From Bacteroidales bacterium (GTDB taxonomy: Bacteria; Bacteroidota; Bacteroidia; Bacteroidales; TTA-H9), in NCBI GenBank assembly GCA_030656615.1, contig JAUSOY010000045.1, positions 1 through 50,622 of the forward strand: DNA of 50,622 nucleotides. Reading direction: 5' to 3'. Every line of letters starts with the position of its first letter. Within the stretch, counting starts at the first letter, position 1. The notes under the pieces are model-generated. The model made no database searches and was not told the DNA's origin. It saw only the letters and a program-made list of their open reading frames with translations. The position numbers and the translations under genes were made by a program. Below, piece by piece: positions 18,755 to 27,003 of the stretch.

Positions 18755-18780
18755 TAATTAAGTATTGTAATACCTAATTA
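18755..18780. promoter_or_regulatory. 26-bp palindrome, possible operator, between sufB and thiL
   Basis: The half sites TAATTAAGTATT and AATACCTAATTA are inverted around a central GT, with one mismatch in 12 pairs. It lies 111 bp upstream of sufB and 116 bp upstream of thiL. Size and symmetry fit a dimeric regulator. It is not followed by a T run, so a terminator is unlikely. No Rrf2/IscR-type regulator is encoded beside it. Confidence 0.45.
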
Positions 18781-18871
18781 ACGCAAAGGTTTTAAGGCTT
18801 GTGCTAAGCAACAGTTTTTTTTGGGTTTTGTTTGAATAATTCTTATTAATGAGCCTTTTTATGATTTGTCG

Positions 18872-18879
18872 TAATTTTG
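18872..18879 (+). promoter_or_regulatory. Candidate -7 box (TAATTTTG) for thiL-uvrC
   Basis: This matches TAnnTTTG 16 bp before the thiL ATG, implying a very short leader. The -33 region has no obvious TTG, so confidence is moderate. Confidence 0.4.
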
Positions 18880-18895
18880 CACCAAAATTTATATA

Positions 18896-19951
18896 ATGTT
18901 TGAAGAAAAAAACGACAGCAGCCATACCGATTTATCCGAACTGGGTGAGTTTGGCCTTATCAAGCGTCTAACATCCGATATTACGTCTAAAAATTCGTCA
19001 ACGATAAAAGGCGTCGGTGATGATGCCGCCGTACTTGATTTTAAAGATAAGCAGGTATTGGTTAGTACAGACTTATTGGTGGAAGGGGTTCATTTTGACC
19101 TGACATACTATCCACTAAAACATTTGGGGTACAAAGCTGCTGTGGTAAATTTCTCGGATATTTATGCCATGAATGGTCATCCCAAACAGATGTTTGTTGG
19201 TTTGGCAGTTTCCAGTCGTTTCCCGGCCGAAGCACTCGATGAGCTTTATGAAGGAATGAAACTTGCCTGCGAACGATATGGCGTTGATTTGGCCGGAGGT
19301 GACACCACGTCCAGTCATAGTGGCCTTATGCTTAGTATAAGCGTTACCGGTGAAGTAGAAGCTGGAAAAGCAGTGTACCGAAATGGTGCCAATGAAAATG
19401 ATTTGATTTGTGTGTCGGGCGATTTGGGGGGAGCTTACATTGGATTGTTATTATTAGAGCGCGAAAAACATGTATTCAAAGCAAATCCCGACATGCAGCC
19501 CGATTTATCGGGTGCCGATTATATTCTTGAACGGCAGCTGAAGCCGGAGGCTGGAAAGATTACCATCGAAAAGTTGGCTGCTGCGGGTATTATGCCCACA
19601 TCTATGATTGATATTTCTGACGGCCTGGCGTCTGAAATTCTCCACATCTGCACCGATTCTGAAAAGGGCTGTGCCATTTATGCCGAAAAAATCCCAATTG
19701 ATTTTGTGACTTCTGATTTTGCAGAGAGTTTTAATATTTCTCCTCTTACGGCTGCACTAAACGGTGGTGAAGATTACGAACTGCTCTTTACAATTCCGAT
19801 TGATATGCATGAAAAAATTAAGGAATTAGAACATGTTTCTGTAATCGGTCATATTACCAACAAGGAAAGTGGTTGTTTATTGGTGACTACTGATGGAAGT
19901 GCCGTTGAATTAACTGCTCAGGGCTGGAATCATATGAGAAAAGAATCCTGA
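18896..19951 (+). CDS. thiL: Thiamine-monophosphate kinase
   Basis: ThiL phosphorylates thiamine monophosphate with ATP to give thiamine diphosphate, the active cofactor. The 351 residues show the AIR-synthase-like fold motifs: GEFGLIKRL at the start, GVGDDAAVLDF, STDLLVEGVHFD, AVVNFSDIYAMNGHP, AGGDTTSS, ISDGLASE and LNGGEDYELLFT. It is divergent from the suf operon and followed after 4 bp by uvrC. The enzyme makes the cofactor used by the nearby dxs product, though the genes are on opposite strands. Confidence 0.96.
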   Translation: MFEEKNDSSHTDLSELGEFGLIKRLTSDITSKNSSTIKGVGDDAAVLDFKDKQVLVSTDLLVEGVHFDLTYYPLKHLGYKAAVVNFSDIYAMNGHPKQMFVGLAVSSRFPAEALDELYEGMKLACERYGVDLAGGDTTSSHSGLMLSISVTGEVEAGKAVYRNGANENDLICVSGDLGGAYIGLLLLEREKHVFKANPDMQPDLSGADYILERQLKPEAGKITIEKLAAAGIMPTSMIDISDGLASEILHICTDSEKGCAIYAEKIPIDFVTSDFAESFNISPLTAALNGGEDYELLFTIPIDMHEKIKELEHVSVIGHITNKESGCLLVTTDGSAVELTAQGWNHMRKES

Positions 19952-19955
19952 ACAT

Positions 19956-21770
19956 ATGTCATCCTCCCTCGAGAAGCTTCAGTTGATTGTTAAGTCACTC
20001 CCGAGTGAACCGGGTGTTTATCAGTACCTTGATGATAACGGTCGTATTATTTACGTGGGAAAGGCAAAGGATTTAAAGAAAAGAGTTTCTTCTTATTTTA
20101 ACCGTGATGCAAGTCATAGCGGAAAGCTTCTAATGTTGGTAAAACGCATTGAAGATATTCGTGTCATCGTCGTTAAAAATGAATTGGAGGCCTTGCTTCT
20201 CGAAAACAGTCTCATCAAAGAGCATCAACCCAAGTATAATATCAATCTGAAGGACGATAAAACGTATCCTTGGATATGTATTAAAAAGGAAAGGTTTCCA
20301 CGGATTTTCCCTACCAGGAATATGATTCGCGATGGCTCACAGTACTTCGGTCCGTACGCTTCCGTCAAATTAATGTATAATTTGCTTGACCTTATAAAAC
20401 GACTTTATCCGCTTCGTACTTGTTCACTGAATCTGAGCGAACAGGCCATTTCGGATCGGAAGTATAAGATATGTCTCGAGTATCATATAGGCAACTGTAA
20501 AGGACCTTGCGAAGATTTACAGTCGGAAGCCGAATATGACGAAATGATTCAAATGGTTAAAAGCATCATCAGGGGTCAAACAAGGCAGGTTGCCGCAACG
20601 ATTCATTCGATGATGATGCAGCATGCCGATAAATTTGAATTTGAACAGGCACAGCTTTTGAAAGATAAACTGCTTATGCTTGAACAGTATCAAAGTAAAT
20701 CAACGGTCGTTAATACTTCGGTGAGCAATGCCGATGTATTTACAGTTGTTAGCGACGAAAAGTCGGGATTTGTAAATTACATGAAAGTGGTGGATGGAGC
20801 AGTTATTCAGGCGTATACCGTGGAGGTTCGGAAAAAACTGGATGAATCGGATGAACAAATTCTGGCTTTTTCGATCGGTGAGATTCGTATTCGTATTCAA
20901 AGCGATTCCCGTGAAATTATTTTACCATTTGATATTGATTTGGAAATTCCTGGGATTGTTTTTACGGTTCCACAAAAAGGGGATAAAAAACAACTGCTGG
21001 ATATGTCGATGAATAATGCCAGATACTATCGTCTTGAGCAAATGAAAAAAGCGGAGTTGGTCGATCCGGAAAGAAGAGGCAAAAGGGTTCTGGAGCAATT
21101 GATGAAAGATCTTCGGATGAAAGTATTGCCTGAACGTATTGAGTGTTTTGATAACTCAAATCTCGGAGGAGATCATGCCGTAGCGGCAATGGTTTCATTT
21201 AAAAATTGCAAACCCGATAAAAAAGAATATCGTCATTATAATATTAAAACCGTTCAAGGTCCGGATGATTTTGCTTCCATGGAGGAAGTTATTTACCGGA
21301 GATATAAGCGATTAACAGAAGAAGGCAAGCACTTGCCTCAGCTCATTGTAGTGGATGGAGGTAAAGGACAGTTGTCGTCTGCGGTTAAAAGTCTCGAAAA
21401 GCTTGGGCTGAGGGGTAAAATTACAATTATTGGTATCGCGAAAAAGCTCGAAGAGATTTATTACCCGGGCGATTCATTACCCATGTATCTTGACAAAAAA
21501 TCGGAAAGCCTGAAGATAATTCAACATTTGAGAGACGAAGCACACCGTTTCGGTATAACACATCATCGTAAAAAGAGAGAGAAGGGCACAATAAAAACGG
21601 AACTGACAGACATTGCAAGTATTGGGGAAGCTACAGCAAATCTTTTATTAAAGAAGTTTAGGTCGGTTAACGGGATTAAAATGGCGAGTGCCGAAGAACT
21701 TGAACAGGTCGTTGGTAAATCCCGTTCGCGAGCAATTATCGATTATTTTGAAAAACAACAGAAAAGTTGA
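19956..21770 (+). CDS. uvrC: Excinuclease ABC subunit C
   Basis: UvrC makes the dual incisions in nucleotide excision repair after UvrAB loading. The 604 residues contain all expected parts. First is a GIY-YIG nuclease (PGVYQYLDDNGRIIYVGKAK, residues about 18-37). A UVR motif follows near residue 205-235 (FEFEQAQLLKDKL). Then comes the RNase H-like endonuclease with ECFDNSNLGG and VVDGGKGQLSSA, and a C-terminal helix-hairpin-helix pair (IASIGEATANLLLKKF). It follows thiL by 4 bp. Its stop codon directly abuts the stop of the convergent trkH gene. Confidence 0.98.
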   Translation: MSSSLEKLQLIVKSLPSEPGVYQYLDDNGRIIYVGKAKDLKKRVSSYFNRDASHSGKLLMLVKRIEDIRVIVVKNELEALLLENSLIKEHQPKYNINLKDDKTYPWICIKKERFPRIFPTRNMIRDGSQYFGPYASVKLMYNLLDLIKRLYPLRTCSLNLSEQAISDRKYKICLEYHIGNCKGPCEDLQSEAEYDEMIQMVKSIIRGQTRQVAATIHSMMMQHADKFEFEQAQLLKDKLLMLEQYQSKSTVVNTSVSNADVFTVVSDEKSGFVNYMKVVDGAVIQAYTVEVRKKLDESDEQILAFSIGEIRIRIQSDSREIILPFDIDLEIPGIVFTVPQKGDKKQLLDMSMNNARYYRLEQMKKAELVDPERRGKRVLEQLMKDLRMKVLPERIECFDNSNLGGDHAVAAMVSFKNCKPDKKEYRHYNIKTVQGPDDFASMEEVIYRRYKRLTEEGKHLPQLIVVDGGKGQLSSAVKSLEKLGLRGKITIIGIAKKLEEIYYPGDSLPMYLDKKSESLKIIQHLRDEAHRFGITHHRKKREKGTIKTELTDIASIGEATANLLLKKFRSVNGIKMASAEELEQVVGKSRSRAIIDYFEKQQKS

Positions 21771-23591
21771 TTACCCAATCGTGAAATCCGTATGCGGGTA
21801 TGCATATTTTTTAAAAGAGACTTTCCGCATCAGAGCCATGGCCAGAGTTAATGTACCGATACGTCCGACGAACATCGAAAGAATAATGATAAGTCTGCCG
21901 GTTTCTGATAAATGAGCGGTTATTCCGGTTGACAGACCCACGGTTGCAAACGCAGAAATTTCTTCAAATAAAAGACTCAAAAAACTAAAATTTTCCTCGG
22001 TTATACTTAAAAAGAATGTTGAAAGTATCACGAGTCCGATGGAAAAGAGAACGACAGAGTACGCTTTATCAACAGTTTCAAACGAAAGCGTATGTTTTAG
22101 TACCTCAATATGTTTTTTACCCCGTATTGTGGCAATAGCCGATTTGAATAAGGTAAGAAATGTGGTTGTTTTTATACCACCACCGGTCGATCCCGGGCTG
22201 GCACCAATAAACATCAGTACAATAAATATCAGCAGCATGGGTTGGCTAAGCATCGAAAAATCGATGGTATTAAAACCAGCCGTACGGGCTGTTACACTTT
22301 GGAATATGGCTGTGGTGATTTTTCCAAACCAGCCTACTTTTGGTAGCAGATGCGATTCCAATGCGAAAAAAAGGAGTGCTCCGAAAAGAATCAGAATGGC
22401 TGAAGTATAAATAACGATTCTCGTTTGCACCTTGTAACGTTTCCAAGGGTTAGCACGCCGACTTCGGATGCTTTTTAAACCAAAAATATCCTGAAGAGCT
22501 CCAAAACCCAATCCCCCGAGAATAACAGCAAAGATAATCACCCAATGCGAAAGCCAGGCATTTGCTATCCGGGTATCCATCAGATTATCTGTAAAAAGCG
22601 AAAAACCTGCATTATTAAAGGCTGAAATGGAGTGAAAAATGGAATAGAACGCCAGATTCCATGAGTCGAAATTATTGAGTGGTTCATGCCAGGTAATATA
22701 TAAACCGATTGCCACTGCAAATTCAATGGCTACACTAAAAAATATTACACGACGCAGAATCAGACGGGTATCGGAAAGACCACCGGTAGTGAGTAAATCC
22801 TTAACAAGTGATTGTTGTTTTAAACCAGAACCGGTCGCGTAAAAAGTTGCAAAAAAGGTTGCGAAGGATATGATGTTGATACCACCTAATTGTATAAGTA
22901 TCATAATAATCAGATGACCCTTTGTGGTGAAAAAAGTAGCAGTATCGTGAACAATTAAACCGGTAACACAACTGGCACTGGTACTTGTAAACAAGGCATC
23001 AATAAACCCGATTTCACCAGAAATTGTCATTTCAGGCAGCATTAGCAAGCCGGTTCCTGTGAGGATAAGAATTGAAAACGAGAGCGTAAGCATACCGGCA
23101 GGACCAAGATTTATCTGATCTATTTTTTGGCTTGCTTTGGCCAATTCCATCCCCAGAATCACAAAAACATAGGATTGTACAAACAAAATATAAATAGCAG
23201 GCAGATCCGGAAATCCGATTTGCATAAAAAAATTGTAAACCCCATCGATGCCAAAAATGCTTGAAAACATTCCCAACATGACAATAATCAACATTAAAAT
23301 CCCCTCAAACCATGTTCGCCGCATGTAAACCCGGGGATTGAAATCGTAGATTATGTTTATTAAATACTTAAAAACATAAAAGAAAAGGCTACCTCTTGTA
23401 ATCAGATAAATCACATAATCCGAAGCGCCTTCCCGGGGAAATCCGTGATAATACACAACACTGAATAATGCAATACTCGACACAAGAAAACTCAGCATGC
23501 GCAAGCTTCCAAGAACGAATTTCTTATGAGGGAAAAGCCAAAGGTTTATGGTTTCTCTGATACGGTTAATGGCTTTTTTAGCCGGGAGCAT
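21771..23591 (-). CDS. trkH: TrkH/KtrB-family potassium transporter, membrane subunit
   Basis: The ion-conducting subunit of a Trk/Ktr K+ uptake system in the inner membrane. The 606 residues comprise an N-terminal extension with several extra hydrophobic segments (about the first 130 residues), then four MPM repeats. The four selectivity-filter loops are visible as TSTSASCVTGL, SAFNNAGFSL, VTARTAGFNT and SAFATVGLSTG. It is encoded 8 bp behind the TrkA-type gating subunit. The gene ends base-to-base with uvrC, so the two convergent transcripts must read into each other or stop inside coding sequence. Confidence 0.95.
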   Translation of the reverse strand: MLPAKKAINRIRETINLWLFPHKKFVLGSLRMLSFLVSSIALFSVVYYHGFPREGASDYVIYLITRGSLFFYVFKYLINIIYDFNPRVYMRRTWFEGILMLIIVMLGMFSSIFGIDGVYNFFMQIGFPDLPAIYILFVQSYVFVILGMELAKASQKIDQINLGPAGMLTLSFSILILTGTGLLMLPEMTISGEIGFIDALFTSTSASCVTGLIVHDTATFFTTKGHLIIMILIQLGGINIISFATFFATFYATGSGLKQQSLVKDLLTTGGLSDTRLILRRVIFFSVAIEFAVAIGLYITWHEPLNNFDSWNLAFYSIFHSISAFNNAGFSLFTDNLMDTRIANAWLSHWVIIFAVILGGLGFGALQDIFGLKSIRSRRANPWKRYKVQTRIVIYTSAILILFGALLFFALESHLLPKVGWFGKITTAIFQSVTARTAGFNTIDFSMLSQPMLLIFIVLMFIGASPGSTGGGIKTTTFLTLFKSAIATIRGKKHIEVLKHTLSFETVDKAYSVVLFSIGLVILSTFFLSITEENFSFLSLLFEEISAFATVGLSTGITAHLSETGRLIIILSMFVGRIGTLTLAMALMRKVSFKKYAYPHTDFTIG

Positions 23592-23599
23592 ATTTTTGC

Positions 23600-24298
23600 T
23601 TATTCGTTGATTTGGATAAAACGATCCAGGTCTTTATTCTTACCAAACAGCACTAAACGGTCTGTCGGCTGAATGATATATTTTGAGTCAGGCACCCCTA
23701 CCACGTGGTATTCGAGGCAATCAGATCCGTTCTTTTTTACCTGACATTCTTCTTTAATGGTAACAAGGGATAATGAATAACGGTCGCGAAGGTCTACATC
23801 TTCTAAGGAGCGACCAGCGGATCGGCGGGGTGTAAGTAATTCTACAATACGATAGTCATCAGGAAGCTGAAGATATGAAAGAATGGTAGGATTGAGCAAT
23901 CGCTCAGCCACCAGAACTCCCAATTCTTCTTCCGGTGACCATAACTCGGCAACGCCCATTTTTTCAAGAATAATCCGCTGATTTTTACCTCCTGCCCGGG
24001 CAATGATTCGTTTTACTTTTAAATCGACAAGGATGGAAGCACACAGTAGCCTGCTTTCAAAATCCTCTCCAATAGCGATAACGGCAGCATCAAAGTCCTG
24101 GATGCCCTGAGATTTAAATGCCTTGATGTCTGTGGCATCCATAGCTACCGCATAGGCTACGTCCTCAGCGATACGCTCTACGGTATCGGGGTCTTTATCA
24201 ATGGCTAGAACCTCAACGCCTTTTCTTGCCAGATTTTTGGCGATTGCCTCGCCAAATTGTCCAATGCCTATGACTGCAATCTTCTTTGTATTTGGCAT
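23600..24298 (-). CDS. trkA: TrkA/KtrA-family potassium channel regulatory subunit
   Basis: The cytoplasmic RCK subunit that binds nucleotides and gates the adjacent TrkH. At 232 residues it is a single RCK_N plus RCK_C unit, the KtrA-like size rather than the doubled E. coli TrkA. The Rossmann motif GIGQFGEAIA is at residues 11-20, followed by LAIDKDPD and DATD. The C-terminal domain ends with YIIQPTDRLVLFG. It is first in the two-gene operon and has a well-placed promoter upstream. Confidence 0.95.
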   Translation of the reverse strand: MPNTKKIAVIGIGQFGEAIAKNLARKGVEVLAIDKDPDTVERIAEDVAYAVAMDATDIKAFKSQGIQDFDAAVIAIGEDFESRLLCASILVDLKVKRIIARAGGKNQRIILEKMGVAELWSPEEELGVLVAERLLNPTILSYLQLPDDYRIVELLTPRRSAGRSLEDVDLRDRYSLSLVTIKEECQVKKNGSDCLEYHVVGVPDSKYIIQPTDRLVLFGKNKDLDRFIQINE

Positions 24299-24319
24299 GA
24301 TGCATAGTTAAAAAGCCCG

Positions 24320-24351
24320 CAAATTTAGTTTAAAATTAATACCGAAAACAA
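24320..24351 (-). promoter_or_regulatory. Promoter for trkA-trkH
   Basis: On the minus strand TTG (24349-24351) is followed by a 21-bp spacer and TAAATTTG (24320-24327), 22 bp before the trkA ATG. Both elements and the spacing match the Bacteroidota housekeeping promoter pattern. Confidence 0.55.
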
Positions 24352-24394
24352 TTAATTCACATATTTCACTTAAACTTTATTTCTGATACGCATG

Positions 24395-24423
24395 AAAAAA
24401 GCTGCCAATATCCGTCAGCTTTT
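24395..24423 (-). terminator. Terminator after the downstream tonB gene
   Basis: On the minus strand an 8-bp stem AAAAGCTG/CAGCTTTT encloses an 11-nt loop and runs into TTTTTT. It lies 17 bp after the stop of the tonB-like gene at 24440. Confidence 0.75.
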
Positions 24424-24439
24424 CTAAACTTTGATTAAT

Positions 24440-25117
24440 TTACTGTAGTGTAAAAATTATACTCATATTGAATTCAACCCGAACGGGAATTCCACGTTGT
24501 TTACCAGGAATCCACTTAGGCATGGCTTTTACGACCCGAAGGGCTTCTTCATCACAGCCTCCACCGATTCCACGGAGTAAGGTTTCGTGCGTGATGCTTC
24601 CATCGGGTTCTATAATAAAGCTAAGATATACAGTACCTTTTATGCCATTTTCGCGAGCTAGGGTCGGGTACTTCATCGCTTGACGCAAATACTTAATGCG
24701 TGCTTCTTCGCCACCGACAAACTCAGGCATTTCCTGTACTATTTTGAATGGAGTCGGTTCTTCAATATCCGGTTCCGGTATTTTTTTTGGGACAATGGGT
24801 GGACTTTCTGTACCCTGATTTGCTTCAGCGTTTACATTAATGTCTGTAGTGACATTTGAATTATTTGAAACCTCTTTTATTATTGGAGCAGGCGGAGGTG
24901 GTGTGGGGGGAGGAGGAGGGGTAGGCTGTGTTGTAGTTATGACTACGTCTTCTAAAACATTTGTCGTTACTCGTGTAACGTCTTCGAACATAATCTTGTT
25001 GTAGCTTTTCCATTCGAAACCCAGAAGCATAAGGCTTAAGGCCAAGATCATTCCAAATTGGAAGAACAGCCCTTTCTTAGTTTCCAGATTGGCTTTCGAT
25101 GATTTTTTTTCAATCAT
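24440..25117 (-). CDS. tonB: Energy transducer TonB family protein (copy 1)
   Basis: The chosen ATG at 25117 gives 225 residues starting MIEKKSSKANLETKK, the same start as the neighbouring paralogue; a start at 25180 adds unrelated residues. One membrane segment near residues 18-35 is followed by a proline-rich linker (PTPPPPPTPPPPAP). The C-terminal TonB_C domain contains EFVGGEEARIKYLRQAMKYP, GTVYLSFIIEPDGS, GGGCDEEALRVVKAMP and GKQRGIPVRV. It should span the periplasm and energise outer-membrane receptors. A terminator lies on each side, so it appears to be its own unit. No exbB/exbD is nearby. Confidence 0.92.
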   Translation of the reverse strand: MIEKKSSKANLETKKGLFFQFGMILALSLMLLGFEWKSYNKIMFEDVTRVTTNVLEDVVITTTQPTPPPPPTPPPPAPIIKEVSNNSNVTTDINVNAEANQGTESPPIVPKKIPEPDIEEPTPFKIVQEMPEFVGGEEARIKYLRQAMKYPTLARENGIKGTVYLSFIIEPDGSITHETLLRGIGGGCDEEALRVVKAMPKWIPGKQRGIPVRVEFNMSIIFTLQ

Positions 25118-25325
25118 GGTCGTATATTTTAAGCCGTTTATTATTAAACGCAATAAACAATCATATATTGCATTAAACATGAAGTTTGCGAAGGGATTAA
25201 TACTTCATTTTTGCTGATATGATTGATACACGCTCATTTAATTTTTGACCTGAATGCAAAAATGAATTTTGATATATTTCAAGTTTTCCTCATGGTTTTA
25301 AACGGCACTCTCTATCGTTTTGGGT

Positions 25326-25358
25326 AAAAAAAAGGGCGCCTCAATTTTGAGGCGCCCT
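25326..25358 (-). terminator. Strong terminator between the two tonB paralogues
   Basis: An 11-bp GC-rich stem (25333-25343 with 25348-25358, AGGGCGCCTCA) with a 4-nt loop is followed on the minus strand by eight T. It lies 20 bp after the stop of the upstream tonB copy and ends the ruvA-sprA-gcvH-vanZ-tonB transcript. Confidence 0.95.
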
Positions 25359-25378
25359 GAGTATTTTAAAAGCAAGTT

Positions 25379-26056
25379 TTACTGTAATGTAAATTTGATG
25401 GGCATATTAAATTGTACCCTAACTGGTTTTCCACGTTGTTTACCAGGAGTCCACCTGGGCATTGCCTTAACTACACGGATGGCTTCTTCATCGCAACCGC
25501 CACCAATTCCGCGGAGTACCCTTACTCCGGTAACACTGCCGGCAGGTTCTACAACAAAGGTTACATATACCGTTCCCTGAATGCCACTCTCACGGGCCAT
25601 TTGAGGATATTTCATGTTTTCCTGAAGAAACTTCATACGTGCAGCGTCGCCTCCCGGAAATTCAGGCATGGCTTCTACAACGGTAAAAATTTCTTGTTCA
25701 ACGATGTCTTCCTCAACCTTTTTCGTAGGTACATAGGCCTGAATTTCTGTGAGCTGATCGGCTTCGGCATCAATTTTCAGATCATTTTCGATTTCAACAT
25801 TGTTTTCAACAATATTGAGAACAGTGGTTTGTGGAGGAGGTATAGGAGCAGGAGGTGGTGTATTCTGCTGAGTAATCTGAACCATTTCCTCAGGAATGTC
25901 GACGATTTGTTTCGACATGTCATCGAAAGAAATCTTATCGTAGCTCTTCCATTCGAAACCTAACAGCACGAGGCATAAGGCAATAACCATCCCAAATTGG
26001 AAGAATGTGCCTTTTTTAGTTTCGAGATCCGCTTTCGGTGATTTTTTCTCAATCAT
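25379..26056 (-). CDS. tonB: Energy transducer TonB family protein (copy 2)
   Basis: At 225 residues this is a close paralogue of the gene at 24440. It has the same MIEKKSPKADLETKKGTFFQFG start, one membrane helix, a shorter proline-rich linker (QNTPPPAPIPPPQ) and a TonB_C domain with EFPGGDAARMKFLQENMKYP, GGGCDEEAIRVVKAMP and GKQRGKPVRVQFN. The C-terminal halves are far more alike than the linkers, as expected from a tandem duplication with a diverging periplasmic span. It follows vanZ by about 65 bp and is probably the last gene of the sprA transcript. Confidence 0.92.
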   Translation of the reverse strand: MIEKKSPKADLETKKGTFFQFGMVIALCLVLLGFEWKSYDKISFDDMSKQIVDIPEEMVQITQQNTPPPAPIPPPQTTVLNIVENNVEIENDLKIDAEADQLTEIQAYVPTKKVEEDIVEQEIFTVVEAMPEFPGGDAARMKFLQENMKYPQMARESGIQGTVYVTFVVEPAGSVTGVRVLRGIGGGCDEEAIRVVKAMPRWTPGKQRGKPVRVQFNMPIKFTLQ

Positions 26057-26121
26057 TGTATCGTATTTTATTGCCTGTTTCTATTTTGAACGCGCTAAAT
26101 TATTAACTATTGCCTTACCAA

Positions 26122-26511
26122 TCAACCCCGGGACCATAATTTTTGTTTAAAGCGGACAAAAATAAGGTATCCGATGTAGCAACCCAGTGCATCTGCAATG
26201 AAATCATAAATATTTCCACTGCGTCCGGGTATTACGTAGTACTGCAATACTTCTGTAAAACCTCCAAAAATCATGCCCAAAAACATTGAAAATACTCCTG
26301 ATTTATGCAAAAAGAGATGTTGGCTTTTGAATTTCGAAATCCCATGAGCGAATAGAAATACCCATAAACCGAAAATAAAGAGGTGTACCAGTTTATCCGG
26401 CTGTAGTAAATCCATGAACTTCGGAACGTCGGGCATAAGACCTCCCGGAATCCCTGTCAACAGTAAAACCACGATGGTCCAGATGATGGCAGGAATCAGC
26501 GGTCGGAACAT
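26122..26511 (-). CDS. VanZ-like family membrane protein
   Basis: A 129-residue protein with four hydrophobic segments. The VanZ-like signature includes KLVHLFIFGLWVFLF, then FGGFTEVLQYYVIPGRSGNIYDFIADALGCYIGYL. VanZ-like proteins are polytopic membrane proteins of mostly unknown role; teicoplanin resistance applies to the namesake only and should not be assumed. It starts 10 bp after gcvH. Confidence 0.9.
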   Translation of the reverse strand: MFRPLIPAIIWTIVVLLLTGIPGGLMPDVPKFMDLLQPDKLVHLFIFGLWVFLFAHGISKFKSQHLFLHKSGVFSMFLGMIFGGFTEVLQYYVIPGRSGNIYDFIADALGCYIGYLIFVRFKQKLWSRG

Positions 26512-26521
26512 AAATTTCTAA

Positions 26522-26905
26522 TTACAGACTTTCCAGATGTGCTTTATATGCGGTGGCGTCCATCAATGAATCCAATTCGGACGCATTGCTGAGTTTGATC
26601 TTAATAACCCAGCCGGATGTGTATGGATCCTTATTGATAGCGTCCGGAGTATCTTCGAGGCCATTGTTAAATTCAAGAATCGTTCCCGAAATGGGCATAT
26701 ACATGTCTTCAACAGTTTTAACGGCTTCAATGCTACCGAAGCTTTCACCTTTTTCCAGATCTTCGCCCTCCGTTTGAACATCTACAAACACGATGTCGCC
26801 TAACTGGCTTTGAGCATAATCTGTGATACCAACCGTTGCAACATTGCCATCCACTTGTATCCACTCATGGTCAGGGGTATACTTCAGATTTTCAACTATA
26901 TTCAT
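26522..26905 (-). CDS. gcvH: Glycine cleavage system H protein
   Basis: GcvH carries the lipoyl-bound aminomethyl group between the P, T and L proteins of glycine cleavage. The ATG at 26905 gives 127 residues starting MNIVENLKYTPDHEW; the longer frame from 26965 is unlike the family. The lipoyl lysine is in GSIEAVKTVEDMYMP. The C-terminus has the usual YTSGWVIKIK. gcvP and gcvT are not in the window. The link to sprA is positional and common in Bacteroidota. Confidence 0.97.
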   Translation of the reverse strand: MNIVENLKYTPDHEWIQVDGNVATVGITDYAQSQLGDIVFVDVQTEGEDLEKGESFGSIEAVKTVEDMYMPISGTILEFNNGLEDTPDAINKDPYTSGWVIKIKLSNASELDSLMDATAYKAHLESL

Positions 26906-27003
26906 TTTATGGTTTTTTTGATTATGTGATTCGACGGCAAAGTTAGGTTTTTGTTTTAAAAACAAGGAGCCATTCGTTCATTTTCTACCGTAAATATTTC
27001 GTT

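Noticed and set aside
22039-22410. 123-codon plus-strand frame over trkH
   Set aside because: It overlaps the selectivity-filter regions of trkH on the opposite strand; composition is that of a complementary shadow.
25412-25963. 183-codon plus-strand frame antisense to the tonB copy at 25379
   Set aside because: The minus-strand TonB_C domain is unambiguous, and the antisense translation has no family resemblance.
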